Shown piece after piece: positions 5,682-15,578 of a stretch of DNA of 64,000 nt. The notes beneath the pieces are model-generated. The model ran no database searches and was not told the origin of the DNA. It saw only the letters and a program-made list of their open reading frames with translations. A program made the translations under genes and the position numbers. Location of the stretch: assembly GCF_024231755.1 (NCBI RefSeq), contig NZ_JAAEQH010000104.1, forward strand, positions 17,142-81,141, given 5' to 3'. Each line of letters opens with the position of its first letter. The stretch's first letter is position 1. Source of the DNA: Neptuniibacter sp. GTDB taxonomy: Bacteria > Pseudomonadota > Gammaproteobacteria > Pseudomonadales > Balneatricaceae.

Positions 5682-8600
5682 ATGGCTAAAACATACTCAA
5701 CAGGCCTGATTATAACGGGTGACTCTAAAGGTGCGGTGAAAGCAACCGAGCTAACGAGTGACTCTCTCAAAAAACTGGGGAAACAAGCCAAAACAACCAA
5801 AAGAGATGTTGGCGATTTCGAAAAAGCATTAGGGACTGCAGCCCATAAAGCAACTGCATGGGGTGTTGGAATTGCGGCAGCAGCCGTTTCTACTGAGAGC
5901 TTTTTCCGTCAGTTTGATGAAGTTGACAAAATCCATAAGCTAAATTTGCGAATGGATGCCAGCACAGAGGCGTTATCAGCTTACCAGTACGTTGCTGATC
6001 TATCAGGAACCACTATTCAGCAACTTTCTCTAGCCTGGCAGCGCCAGACACGCCGTATTTCGGAAGCATCTGCGGGTTACGGTGAAGCAAGAAGCTCCCT
6101 GCAGGAACTAGGTCTTGAAGCTGATCAATTAAAAGCTTTAGCGCCAGAAGAACAATTTTATGCGATCGCCACAGCTCTCGAGAAAGTAGGGGATAAGTCC
6201 GACCGTCTAAGGCTGGCAAATAAGATCTTTGATAGTGAAGGCGCTGCGGCTGCGCTACAGATTATCAATCAGGGCACAGATGCCATTGATGGCATGATCG
6301 CAAAAGCCCATGAGCTGAATGTAGTTATCAGTCAGGATCAGGCTAACGCCATTGCTGATTATAACGATGCTGTTACTGGGCTTTCTTATGCTTGGGACGG
6401 TGTAAATAAACAGCTTGCATATTTTGTTGCAGAGTCTTCAACAGGAGCGCTAAATGATTTTGCTGAAGTTCTGGCAACTTCTGCTGACGCAGCGGAGTAT
6501 CTTGATGATGTAATGGCGCTGTCTGCTATAGCAGTAGCCAGTAAATATACACCTGCGCTCTTTGCAAAAACCAAAGCTAGAGTAGCTGATACGCTTGCGA
6601 TCCGTGCCGCTGTTGTTTCTGAGTATAAATTAGCCAAGGCGCTGGCTGATAGCACAGCAGCGGATTTGGCAAAATCACAGGCTTCAGCTAAATCTGCTAC
6701 AACTCAGCTCGCCTTAATGAAGGCCAGTGTTCAGCTTACAGCTGCAGAAAACGCTGCAACGGCAGCGAAAGACCGGCTAACTGCTGCAACATCTCGTTAT
6801 AATGCTGTGGCGATAACTGGCGCTAGCGTAGCCACTAGACTAAATTCCGCAATGGCCTTTATGGGTGGCCCTGTTGGGGTTGCTATGCTTGCAGCGGGTG
6901 CAATTTCATATTTTGCGCTCACTGCAGACGGTGCGAAAGAGCCGGTTGATGTTCTCCGTCGACACACTGACGGATTGGGTGAATCACTTGATAATTTAAG
7001 CAAAAAAAGAGCTGAAGCTGATCTGATAGGTCTTAAAGACCAGCTTGATGAAATAGAATTCAAGCATCGAGCTGTTGCTGCTCGAATTGAGACGCTTCAA
7101 GGTCTTCAGGCTAATGGTTGGATTAAGCCAGAACAGCAGAATGAATTAATCCTAAAGCTTGCAGAAGAAGAAAAGTTACAGGCCAAATTAAATCAAGGTC
7201 TGGAGTTACAAGGAAAGCTTCGTGCAATCATTACCGGTGAATTCAAGAAGTCTACTGTTGCGACAGATGAGCAGGGGCAGGCTACCGGTAGATTAACGGT
7301 CGCCGACGAAAAGCGACTAGAGCAGATGGCTGCTCAGGTTACTCAGCTCGAAAAGCTCAGACAAGAAAAAGAATGGTTATTATCCAAAGAGCCGGAGAAC
7401 GAAAAGCAGCAAAAGCTTATAGCTAAGGCGATAGAAAACAAAAACCGCCAGATTGCAGAAGAAGAAAAACGCCTCAAAACAAAAGTAGAGAAAAACAAAG
7501 AGTTACTACCGCAACTTGAGGAAGAGTTGCGCCTAATGAAACTCTCTGAACGCGAGCGATTCATTGAAAACCAATTGCGTGGTGCCTCGGCTACTGAGAT
7601 GGCTAAACAGGGAGACCAGCTCCGCGAGTTACTGGGCATAATGTATGATGAGCAGCAACGCCTTAAGGATATTGAGGAAGCTGCGAAGGAAGCAGAAAAA
7701 GCTGCTGATCCATTCGCTGACGCCTGGGAAGAGTCTACAAAACGCATTGATGAGGCGTTTGCTAACGCTTGGGAAGGTGCGTTCGATTCCTTTGAAGATT
7801 TCGGCGATGCGCTACTAGATTCCTTTAAAAAGACCTGGGCTGAGATGGCGCACCTTGCCATGACGAAGCCAATCACTCTAAACATGCAGGCCGAAATGGA
7901 GCGGTCTGGGGGTGGTTTATCTGGAATGCTTTCTAGTAGCGCTGTAGGCCTAGATAGCTTTACCAGCTACTTTAACCCTTCTTCCGGCAGCATTACTAGA
8001 ATGGTAAACAGTGTTGCTGGAGATTTCGGGTATGGCTGGGCCCCGGACGGCATGGGGCCTCCTACTCTGATAGACCCAAATAGCGCAACGGCTGGCGCTC
8101 TTAACTCGTTGGGTGCGGGTTTCTCTGCTTATGGCTTTGCTCAGGAACATGGCGTTCTGGGCGGTGTTGCTGGTGGTGCGGCCAGTACAGCTATTGCCGG
8201 TGGCATTGGTGGCTTAGCTTCTGGTGCGGGCTTTATGTCTGGCGCTAGTGGTGCGCTAGCAGGCTTAGGCCCTATGGGCTGGGCTGCCATCGGTGTTGGT
8301 GCTTTGCTTGGCGGCATGGGCGGCGGTGAAACCCGCTCTGGCCAACGCTACCTATATGACCCGGAAGAGGGCATTCGGATTAGCAAAACCCCATCTGGCG
8401 GACCGATTGCTAAAGATGAGATGACGGTAGCGGTCCAATCGACCATTGATAATCTGAATCGTCTGCTCGAAACGCTGGGCTCAACCGCTCATGTTGAATA
8501 CCTAAAGGCTGAGCTGAAGACGTCAGAGAAAGGCCGTGGCGGTGTCCAAGTTCTTGGTGAGCTTTCAACAGGGGAGTCATTTGGCGAGCGTTACTTTGAA

Positions 8601-11600
8601 GATGGTACTTCTCACTCTCTTAGCAGTGAAGAGGCGGTAAAATTCTTCATTGAGGATCTACACCAAGCCACGATTCAAGGCTTGCAAGCGGCTGATATTG
8701 GCGGTGCTGTTGGGGAGTATTTGGCAGGCATTGCCGATCCTGAAACGCTCGGCCTTGCAGAAACACAGGTCATCGTTGATTACATCACCGGCTTTACAAA
8801 AGTTAATGAAGCGCTGGAAACCGGCTCCTCTCTATTCGACTTCCTACCGGGTAATGTTGATGATGCCGTAGCTGCGATCAGCGGTTTCTCTCTTGAAGGT
8901 GAGGCATTAACAAGTACCTTTGCCCGTGTTACTGCTGCATATTCTGGCCTGCTAACTGAGCAGGATCTAAATATCCTGCGCATTAACGAAAGCCGTCAGG
9001 CTATTGATGAATTTAACAGCACATTCGATGCGTCTATCAGCTCAGCTGATCAGCTTAAAGATTTTGCGCTGGGTCTGGACCTTACAACAGAATCAGGCAG
9101 AGAAGCTTTTGCCGCGGTAACCGCGCTGGCCCCAGCCATTGTCGATTATGAAAACCGTACTGGGCAACTTCGTGACACGATCACATCTTTCTATACCGAC
9201 ATCTTGGGTCGTGAGCCTGATACTGAAGGGCTAGAGCTTTGGCTGAATGCTGTTGCTGAAGGCACGTTCACGCTGGAAGAGGCGGCAGAAGCTTTTGCAA
9301 ATTCAGAGGAAGCAGCTAGAAACGCTTTCAATGTCATCCAAGGGGATGCTGAGGCATTTGCGCAGAGCCTGGCAGATCAAAACCTGCAGGACTCGCTCTC
9401 TGAATACGATAAGGCGGTTAATGCTCTCGATACTTGGTATCAGGAGCAGCTTGAAGCATTCAACGGCTTTATTGATGCTGGCGCCACCTTTGCTGGTGGC
9501 TCTGAAGCTGTACTGGCTAACCTCGATGCCATCTTTGAGCGCGATCTGGCAGAGATTGAAGGGCGCTTCAGTGAATTTAGTGATGCGGTCGATGAGACTA
9601 CCGATGCTATTACTGACAACACAGCAGATCTACAGGCTGCCGCCAGCGAGCGACTGCGCCTAGAGAATCAACTGCTTCAGCTTCAGGGTGATACCGAGGA
9701 GATTCGTAAACGTCAGCGCGATGCGCTTGATGAATCCAATCGGGCAATCTTCGATAAAATCACAGCACTTGAGGATCTACAGGCTGCAACAGCAGCTGCC
9801 GAGCAAACTGAAAGGGAGCTAGCATCCCAGCGCGAGGCGATCGCTTCAGAGCGTTATAACCTGGAAACGCAACTGCTACAGCTGCAGGGTGATATAACCG
9901 CGCTACAGGAACGTGAAAAGAATGCGCTGGATGAATCTAACCATTCCCTCTATGAGCAAATTAAAGCCCTAGAAAAACTGCAGGAAGAGGCTGAAGCAGC
10001 TGCCGCTGCAGAACAAGCGCTAGCTTCAAAGCTGGAAGCCATTGCTTCCGAGCGTTACAGCCTGGAAACTCAACTGCTACAGCTTCAGGGCAATATTACT
10101 GAGCTTCGTAAGCGTGAGCGTGACACTCTTGATGAATCTAATCAGAAGATCTTTGATCAGATCACTGCGTTAGAGGATTTGCAGGCAGAAACTGCTGCGG
10201 CTGAACAGGCTGAAAGAGACCTAGCATCTCAGCGCGAGGCGATCGCTTCCGAGCGCTATAGCCTTGAAACCCGGCTGTTGCAGTTGCAGGGCAATCTCGT
10301 TGCTTTGCAGGAGCGTGAGAAGGCCGCGCTAGATGAGTCTAATCATTCTCTATACGAGCAGATCAAAGCATTGGAGGCCCAGCAAGCAGCAGCTGAGATT
10401 GCCGCTCAAGAGCAACAGGATGCAGCAGACGCTATAGCGAAGGCTGAGCAGGAACTGGCTGATAAGCGCCAAGCTATCGCTTCAGAGAAGTATAACCTTG
10501 AAGGCCGCCTTCTAGAACTACAGGGCAACCTCGTAGCGCTCCAGGAGCGAGAGAAGGCAGCGATTGATGAATCAAACCACTCACTTTACGAGCAGATCAA
10601 AGCTTTAGAGGCTCAGCAAGAAGCTGCTGAAGCAGCTGCGAAGATTGAGAGCGATCTGGCTGCCAAACGAAATGCTATTGCATCAGAGCGTTATAACCTG
10701 GAAGGACAGCTTCTCGAGTTATTAGGCGATGAGGTTGCACTACGAGAGCGCCAAAAGGCCGCAATCGATGAATCTAACTATGCCTTATTCGATCAAATTG
10801 TAGCCCTTGAAAGCAAAAAGGCTGCAGATGCATTGGAGCTGCAAAGACAGCAGGAAGTAGAGGCGCAAAAGCAACAGCTACAGCAGGAAGCTAATGCTCA
10901 AGCTTTGGAGGCAGAGCGCCAACTTGCTGCACTCAGAGAGGCGACTGCAGCGGAGCGTTATGGCCTAGAGACACAGTTACTTCAGGCGCAGGGCAACATT
11001 ACAGCGCTGCGCAGAAGAGAAATGGAAGCGTTGGCACCTGCCAACCGTGCGCTGTATCAGCAGATCAAAGCTCTGGAAGATCAAAAAACAGCTTCTGAGG
11101 AAGCTGCGGCTTCTAGTCGTAGCTTGATCGATGAGATTTACAGACTACGCGGGTTATCAGGTGGTGCCGAGGCTCTTGGCGTTGATTTCCTATCATCTCA
11201 ATTTGAATCTGCTACCGCCGCCGCGAGGGCTGGGGATCTCGATGCTTTAGCCGACCTACCTTCAATTAGCCAATCGCTTGAAGCGGCAGCCGCTGCTTCG
11301 GCTTCAACAGCTTTAGATGTTCAACGCATGAACGCTTGGCTGGCGAATAGCATGGCCCAGACATTGAGCACCAGAGGGATAGAGGTTCCTCAGTTTGCGT
11401 CAGGTGGTAACCATCAAGGCGGCTGGCGAATCGTAGGCGAGCGAGGGTGGGAGCTAGAGCATACCGGCGCCTCCCAAATCATCAATCACAACGACTCAAT
11501 GAAAATGCTTGATAACCGTGAAGTGGTTGCTGAGTTGAGAGGGCTGCGAGCTGAGGTCGAAAGCCTGCGTGCAGAGAATAAGGGGCTTCAATACACCATT

Positions 11601-11678
11601 GCCAAGAACACCGGCAAGGTCGTTAAGAAGCTTAATCAATTTGATGCAGAAGGAATGCCAGAGGTGCGTGCTTCATGA
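5682..11678 (+). CDS. Phage tail tape measure protein
   Basis: 1998 residues from ATG 5682 (AGGT at 5671-5674; an in-frame TTG lies just before). Tape measure proteins set tail length and are ejected during DNA entry. Seen here: a helical N-terminus; hydrophobic segment about 391-413; glycine/alanine-rich hydrophobic stretch about 825-883; a DUF4214-like unit about 1167-1210 (FYTDILGREPDTEGLELWL); seven coiled-coil repeats about 1323-1800; and the common C-terminal tape measure motif ASGGNHQGGWRIVGERGWEL near 1905-1925. If the usual 0.15 nm per residue holds, the tail would be about 300 nm (inference). The stop overlaps the next start (ATGA). Confidence 0.95.
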   Translation: MAKTYSTGLIITGDSKGAVKATELTSDSLKKLGKQAKTTKRDVGDFEKALGTAAHKATAWGVGIAAAAVSTESFFRQFDEVDKIHKLNLRMDASTEALSAYQYVADLSGTTIQQLSLAWQRQTRRISEASAGYGEARSSLQELGLEADQLKALAPEEQFYAIATALEKVGDKSDRLRLANKIFDSEGAAAALQIINQGTDAIDGMIAKAHELNVVISQDQANAIADYNDAVTGLSYAWDGVNKQLAYFVAESSTGALNDFAEVLATSADAAEYLDDVMALSAIAVASKYTPALFAKTKARVADTLAIRAAVVSEYKLAKALADSTAADLAKSQASAKSATTQLALMKASVQLTAAENAATAAKDRLTAATSRYNAVAITGASVATRLNSAMAFMGGPVGVAMLAAGAISYFALTADGAKEPVDVLRRHTDGLGESLDNLSKKRAEADLIGLKDQLDEIEFKHRAVAARIETLQGLQANGWIKPEQQNELILKLAEEEKLQAKLNQGLELQGKLRAIITGEFKKSTVATDEQGQATGRLTVADEKRLEQMAAQVTQLEKLRQEKEWLLSKEPENEKQQKLIAKAIENKNRQIAEEEKRLKTKVEKNKELLPQLEEELRLMKLSERERFIENQLRGASATEMAKQGDQLRELLGIMYDEQQRLKDIEEAAKEAEKAADPFADAWEESTKRIDEAFANAWEGAFDSFEDFGDALLDSFKKTWAEMAHLAMTKPITLNMQAEMERSGGGLSGMLSSSAVGLDSFTSYFNPSSGSITRMVNSVAGDFGYGWAPDGMGPPTLIDPNSATAGALNSLGAGFSAYGFAQEHGVLGGVAGGAASTAIAGGIGGLASGAGFMSGASGALAGLGPMGWAAIGVGALLGGMGGGETRSGQRYLYDPEEGIRISKTPSGGPIAKDEMTVAVQSTIDNLNRLLETLGSTAHVEYLKAELKTSEKGRGGVQVLGELSTGESFGERYFEDGTSHSLSSEEAVKFFIEDLHQATIQGLQAADIGGAVGEYLAGIADPETLGLAETQVIVDYITGFTKVNEALETGSSLFDFLPGNVDDAVAAISGFSLEGEALTSTFARVTAAYSGLLTEQDLNILRINESRQAIDEFNSTFDASISSADQLKDFALGLDLTTESGREAFAAVTALAPAIVDYENRTGQLRDTITSFYTDILGREPDTEGLELWLNAVAEGTFTLEEAAEAFANSEEAARNAFNVIQGDAEAFAQSLADQNLQDSLSEYDKAVNALDTWYQEQLEAFNGFIDAGATFAGGSEAVLANLDAIFERDLAEIEGRFSEFSDAVDETTDAITDNTADLQAAASERLRLENQLLQLQGDTEEIRKRQRDALDESNRAIFDKITALEDLQAATAAAEQTERELASQREAIASERYNLETQLLQLQGDITALQEREKNALDESNHSLYEQIKALEKLQEEAEAAAAAEQALASKLEAIASERYSLETQLLQLQGNITELRKRERDTLDESNQKIFDQITALEDLQAETAAAEQAERDLASQREAIASERYSLETRLLQLQGNLVALQEREKAALDESNHSLYEQIKALEAQQAAAEIAAQEQQDAADAIAKAEQELADKRQAIASEKYNLEGRLLELQGNLVALQEREKAAIDESNHSLYEQIKALEAQQEAAEAAAKIESDLAAKRNAIASERYNLEGQLLELLGDEVALRERQKAAIDESNYALFDQIVALESKKAADALELQRQQEVEAQKQQLQQEANAQALEAERQLAALREATAAERYGLETQLLQAQGNITALRRREMEALAPANRALYQQIKALEDQKTASEEAAASSRSLIDEIYRLRGLSGGAEALGVDFLSSQFESATAAARAGDLDALADLPSISQSLEAAAAASASTALDVQRMNAWLANSMAQTLSTRGIEVPQFASGGNHQGGWRIVGERGWELEHTGASQIINHNDSMKMLDNREVVAELRGLRAEVESLRAENKGLQYTIAKNTGKVVKKLNQFDAEGMPEVRAS
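9648..11090 (+). repeat. Seven tandem coding repeats in the tape measure gene
   Basis: Each unit starts like ERYNLETQLLQLQGDITALQ and ends like DESNHSLYEQIKALE. The ER/EK start codons are at 9648, 9849, 10050, 10251, 10485, 10686 and 10953, giving protein spacings of 67, 67, 67, 78, 67 and 89 residues. The extra lengths are 11 and 22 residues. The repeats are diverged at DNA level but clearly the same unit. Confidence 0.9.
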
Positions 11679-12580
11679 AGTATATCCAGCCTATAGAAAT
11701 CACTGACGCTGAGCTGGTAGATAGTAATGTTCTCGAAGATGATTACGCCGTTTACGATCCGGGGACTCCATACAGTACCGGTGCCAGAGTAATTAGCCTG
11801 GTCACACATACCGTTTATGAGTCCTCCGGTGATGGCAATCAGGGCAACGACCCAGACGATAGAGCCAACAATGCGGTCCTGTGGACGGTTGTTTCAGCAA
11901 CCAATCGCTGGAAAGTGTTTGATAAAAAATTAGCGGACCAGACGACAAACGCAGGCAGTATTACTTATGAAATCACGCCGGGCAAGATCGTAAATGCTAT
12001 CGCGTTTTTTAATGTAGAAGCGTCTTCCATCAACGTGCGAATAACTGACCCTACGGACGGGGAAATTTATAACGAAACATACAGCCTGAGCGACAACTCA
12101 GGGGTGACTGACTGGTATACCTACTTCTTCACTCCTACTGAGAAAGTTGCAGAGGTTGTGGCTTTCGATCTGCCTAGTTACTCAACTCAAACAATTTTTA
12201 TCACTCTTTCCGTTCCCGCTGGTGATGTGTCAGTAGGGGAAATAGTGCTTGGGGCTCAAAAAACAATAGGCGGTGCAGTGTTCGGAAGCGGCATCGGCAT
12301 TGTTGATTACTCTCGAAAGGAGCGTGATGACTTTGGCAACGCCGTAATAGTTGAGCGTGGTTACTCCCAGACCTCTAGCTATGACGTTTCAATTGAAACT
12401 AAGAACGTGCGGCATATTCAGCGGCAGTTAGGCAGGCTCAGGGCTAAACCACTTGTATGGAGTGGCACAGATGATGGGGGCTATGGATTGCTTATCTATG
12501 GCTATTTCACAGATTTTGATATTCAGCTGTCCGGGCCACTTTTCTCGGACTGTTCAATTGAAGTAGAGGGTTTGACCTAA
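11675..12580 (+). CDS. Phage distal tail/tail-tip protein
   Basis: 301 residues, coupled to the tape measure stop by ATGA. The middle (about 100-200) is a beta-rich domain that could be a carbohydrate-binding-like jelly roll. The C-terminus (IVDYSRKERDDFGNAVIVER, later GLLIYGYFTDFDIQLSGP) resembles baseplate hub or distal-tail proteins found directly after tape measure genes in Mu-like siphophages. It probably caps the tube end and anchors fibres. Assignment rests on position and overall character. Confidence 0.6.
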   Translation: MKYIQPIEITDAELVDSNVLEDDYAVYDPGTPYSTGARVISLVTHTVYESSGDGNQGNDPDDRANNAVLWTVVSATNRWKVFDKKLADQTTNAGSITYEITPGKIVNAIAFFNVEASSINVRITDPTDGEIYNETYSLSDNSGVTDWYTYFFTPTEKVAEVVAFDLPSYSTQTIFITLSVPAGDVSVGEIVLGAQKTIGGAVFGSGIGIVDYSRKERDDFGNAVIVERGYSQTSSYDVSIETKNVRHIQRQLGRLRAKPLVWSGTDDGGYGLLIYGYFTDFDIQLSGPLFSDCSIEVEGLT

Positions 12581-13293
12581 TGAGCTCAACTATCGACCAG
12601 TTACCGGCTGCTCCACAGCGGTCAGATGATCCGGATTTATTCGCATCTAAATCAGATGCTTTTGTCGCCGCATTAACCCAATTTGTAACACAGGCGAATA
12701 CTCTAGCGGCTAATGTGAATCTCGCAGCTGCCGCACCCGGGATGTCTGCCACCAGTACAACATCCCTAACGGTTGGTACTGGAGCTCAATCCCTAACTGT
12801 AGAAACCGGGAAGCAGTTTGTGCCAGGAATGAGTGTGGTCATAGCGTTCAGCGCTGACACGACTAACCGCATGGTCGGCACTGTGCAGAGCTATAACGAC
12901 AGCACAGGTGCTTTAGATGTTGATATCACCCTCGTAGAAGGCAGCGGTACGCATGCTGATTGGGTGATTAGTCTCACCATTGCAATAGATGTTTCATTGT
13001 TCGCTCTTGCTACAGAAAAGGAATACATAGCTAGCGGCACAGGCGAGGCCTTTGATAGATCTAAAGGGTCTGTCTGGGTTTACACAATGACAGGTAATGC
13101 AGTGTTTCCTGACTCGTTAAGTAACGGCCAAAGCCTCACTCTTAACTTAAAGGGCACAGGATGGAGCTTTGCTCCTCCCCCGGGCTCAGTGTGGGTGAAT
13201 ATCGCAGATGCTGCATTGACCGGAAATGACCTGATCGTTGTCACCAAGATGAACGACCTATTGATATTGAATTACTGTGGAGCGTTACCATAA
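12580..13293 (+). CDS. Phage tail fibre-type structural protein
   Basis: 237 residues, start overlapping the previous stop (TAATG). The N-terminus (IDQLPAAPQRSDDPDLFASK, then SDAFVAALTQFVTQANTLAA) is a pattern common in tail fibre or collar proteins, forming a helical attachment stretch. The remainder is threonine/serine-rich and beta-rich, consistent with a trimeric fibre shaft or a receptor-binding head. Its place among translationally coupled tip genes supports a role in host recognition. Confidence 0.6.
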   Translation: MSSTIDQLPAAPQRSDDPDLFASKSDAFVAALTQFVTQANTLAANVNLAAAAPGMSATSTTSLTVGTGAQSLTVETGKQFVPGMSVVIAFSADTTNRMVGTVQSYNDSTGALDVDITLVEGSGTHADWVISLTIAIDVSLFALATEKEYIASGTGEAFDRSKGSVWVYTMTGNAVFPDSLSNGQSLTLNLKGTGWSFAPPPGSVWVNIADAALTGNDLIVVTKMNDLLILNYCGALP

Positions 13294-14603
13294 TGCTAGC
13301 TCGTAGAATGCTATTAAGCGGAGGCGGTGGGCCGTCTCCATACTGGATAGGGAAATACGGTACAGCGGGGATTACGTGGTCAATCGATATTGATATAGCT
13401 GGAGGAATTGAAGCCGTATCATATGATGGCGGCACCTCTTGTGAGGTGGCTGTTTTTCAGGAAGGTGTGCTGGTCGACCAAACAGGTATGAATACTAGTT
13501 TGGTTAGCACCAATGATCGGGTTGGAGTTAATGTCAATCAAGGGAAGCTTGTTGTCTCAAGGCGTTTATCAAGCAATGTTTCCCATTATGTAATCAATCC
13601 AGATTACACTGAAATTATGCGGATATTTTCTGGTGATGGAGCGGGTTACTACAACGCGCATATAACCAGCGGGGGTGGAATGATAGGGCTAACAGCAAGC
13701 CCAACTAGTAACGCGCACGCGCTTTATTACGTTACTGACATTGGAAGCCCAAGTGCCGCCTGGATATTTAACTTAGGTTTTGCTAATTGGTTAGAGCCTC
13801 ACACGGTTATTTTTGAGGATGATGGTACTCACCTATATGTTGTAGGTATTAACAGTGCAGCCAACGACTACCTAACAGTTATGAAGATTGATCCAAGCTC
13901 GCCTTCTATTGTTTGGCAGCGGAAGATTACAGTCTCATCATCTGACATGACCGATGTTAAGCCGACCATTCATATTGATGCTTCCGGCAATGTTATTGTG
14001 GGGTATTACTGTAATACGGACCTTTGCTTATCAAAGTGGAACTCTTCAGGTATCCATCAATGGAGCAAATACTTCAATTATGCTGCTCAGGGTTTCGCAA
14101 AGTCCTCAGTGTACAACTCTGCACCATGGGCGATTACAGATAGTTATGCTTATTGCCTGTGGCCGCACACATCCGATAAGAAAAAATGCCTTCTTTTCTG
14201 CTTTGATATTTCGAACGCGCCGACCGGGATAGAGTGGGTTAAAACCTTAACAAATACAGAGGCTAATGCTGACTGCACAAATGCAGTTGCAATAGATGCA
14301 TCTGATGAGGTTGTCCGTGGCGCTTACTACAACACCGCAACAGCGGGATCGCATTATATATTATTCAATCTTTCAGCAGCGAATGATGGTGAAGATGATG
14401 GGGCTGTAAATGGCGTGACTGTTTCTTCTGCAGCTAGTGCCTCAATCAATATGGGTAATTTAAGTATGACCGAATCTGTTGATGTCACAACGTTTAGTGA
14501 TATTTCAGGCTCGGCATCAGGCTTGGTTGATGGTACTTCCGGGCTGTCTACAAACTCTAATTTAGTTAATGATACTTGGAACGCAACGGAGATATTGGGA
14601 TGA
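13293..14603 (+). CDS. Phage tail-tip protein, possible beta-propeller receptor binder
   Basis: 436 residues, coupled by TAATG. After a short glycine-rich N-terminus (MLARRMLLSGGGGPSPYW) the protein shows repeated strand patterns with DxxGxxxxG-type turns (HIDASGNVIVGYY, FEDDGTHLYVVGI, AIDASDEVVRGAYY) spaced roughly 50 residues apart, as in beta-propellers. The C-terminal 70 residues are Ser/Ala/Thr-rich. The glycine-rich N-terminus recalls tail proteins that carry a short adaptor sequence. Receptor binding is inferred from position; it is likely the variable host-range determinant. Confidence 0.55.
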   Translation: MLARRMLLSGGGGPSPYWIGKYGTAGITWSIDIDIAGGIEAVSYDGGTSCEVAVFQEGVLVDQTGMNTSLVSTNDRVGVNVNQGKLVVSRRLSSNVSHYVINPDYTEIMRIFSGDGAGYYNAHITSGGGMIGLTASPTSNAHALYYVTDIGSPSAAWIFNLGFANWLEPHTVIFEDDGTHLYVVGINSAANDYLTVMKIDPSSPSIVWQRKITVSSSDMTDVKPTIHIDASGNVIVGYYCNTDLCLSKWNSSGIHQWSKYFNYAAQGFAKSSVYNSAPWAITDSYAYCLWPHTSDKKKCLLFCFDISNAPTGIEWVKTLTNTEANADCTNAVAIDASDEVVRGAYYNTATAGSHYILFNLSAANDGEDDGAVNGVTVSSAASASINMGNLSMTESVDVTTFSDISGSASGLVDGTSGLSTNSNLVNDTWNATEILG

Positions 14604-15136
14604 CTTGGTATTTAAACGACAATCCAATTAATGACCGAAAGCTTCGAGAAGCAGTTGCTCCGACTCTGCTGCCTAAAACACTAACCGATCAGCACTACTT
14701 AGAAGCTGGTGCAAAGAAACTGGTTGAGACAGATGCGCCGCCTCATAATCCTGACACTCAACGGATCTTTTTAGAGGTGATGAAGGTCGATGGAAATCCA
14801 ACACAAGTGTGGCAGGTTGAAGATATCCCTCAGAGTGAGCTGGAAGAGCAAGCGGAAGCTGATTTTTATGCCTTTGCAGCTTCTGTTAAGAATGAGTGTG
14901 AACGACGTATTTTCAAAGTAGCTAGCGCGAATACGCAGCAGACTCTGAATATGCACGCAACACTTGGCAATCTATCCGAAGAGCAGATGACAGTGCTAAG
15001 AGCGGGCATGGCATGGATTGATTCATGCGTGGCCAAAAGCCGAGCTCTTGTGGCTAATAAGGTCGCCGATTATCAGGACGATAAACACTGGCCGGCCCCT
15101 ACTCAGGAAATGATTGATCTGGCGAATACATACTAG
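14600..15136 (+). CDS. Tail fibre assembly-type protein
   Basis: 178 residues from ATG 14600, which overlaps the preceding stop (ATGA); an upstream in-frame ATG at 14576 is inside the previous gene. The start MTWYLNDNPINDRKLREAVA and the helical C-terminal half, with conserved-looking WPAPTQEMIDLANTY end, suit a small chaperone encoded right after the fibre gene. No definite family recognised. Confidence 0.5.
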   Translation: MTWYLNDNPINDRKLREAVAPTLLPKTLTDQHYLEAGAKKLVETDAPPHNPDTQRIFLEVMKVDGNPTQVWQVEDIPQSELEEQAEADFYAFAASVKNECERRIFKVASANTQQTLNMHATLGNLSEEQMTVLRAGMAWIDSCVAKSRALVANKVADYQDDKHWPAPTQEMIDLANTY

Positions 15137-15143
15137 GTTTGTT

Positions 15144-15536
15144 ATGCCCTGGCTTTATCAGATAGATAAGGACTTCACATACAGACACCCGGCGTTAGAA
15201 GGTATCGAATACCGTAACGAGTGGTGCTGTATTGAGGGCGGAGCCTTAACGATTAAAAGGGGCTATGCCCATGATGGCTGCAGTCCTAAATTCGATATAT
15301 TGGGGCTGGTGGTTTTAGGCGTCCCGGATGGGCGTTCGCATCTTGGAAAGCCGATTACTCATGACGCTTCTTTGGTGCATGATGTGTTCTGTCAATTCAG
15401 GGATGAAATACCAATCTCAAAAGCTAATACGGTCCAGATCTTTAGGGATATGCTGGATGAGCCAGGCTTTAAATTGGCTTGGGTTTATTCTGCTTTTGTA
15501 GACTCCTTCGGCCCCCAAGACTTTCAAATAAAATAA
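15144..15536 (+). CDS. DUF1353 family phage protein
   Basis: 130 residues from ATG 15144, seven bases after the previous stop. The pattern YAHDGCSPKF, then ITHDASLVHDVFC and later FRDMLDEPG matches DUF1353, a family of small phage proteins found near tail or lysis genes, with conserved His/Asp residues that suggest a metal-dependent hydrolase or structural role. Actual function is not established. Last gene of the coupled tail chain. Confidence 0.7.
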   Translation: MPWLYQIDKDFTYRHPALEGIEYRNEWCCIEGGALTIKRGYAHDGCSPKFDILGLVVLGVPDGRSHLGKPITHDASLVHDVFCQFRDEIPISKANTVQIFRDMLDEPGFKLAWVYSAFVDSFGPQDFQIK

Positions 15537-15553
15537 AACTCCATAATAATTAG

Positions 15554-15569
15554 CTGTATATGCGTACAG
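15554..15569 (+). promoter_or_regulatory. LexA (SOS) box
   Basis: CTGT-N8-ACAG with spacer ATATGCGT, a full match to the LexA core CTGT(N8)ACAG. It ends nine bases before the ATG of the UmuD-like gene and would block its transcription or initiation until DNA damage. Confidence 0.8.
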
Positions 15570-15578
15570 GTTTTGATT

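Noticed and set aside
9648..11090. Tandem repeats as a CRISPR-like array
   Set aside because: Units are 201 bases or more, diverged at DNA level and in frame within a coding gene; they encode coiled-coil repeats.
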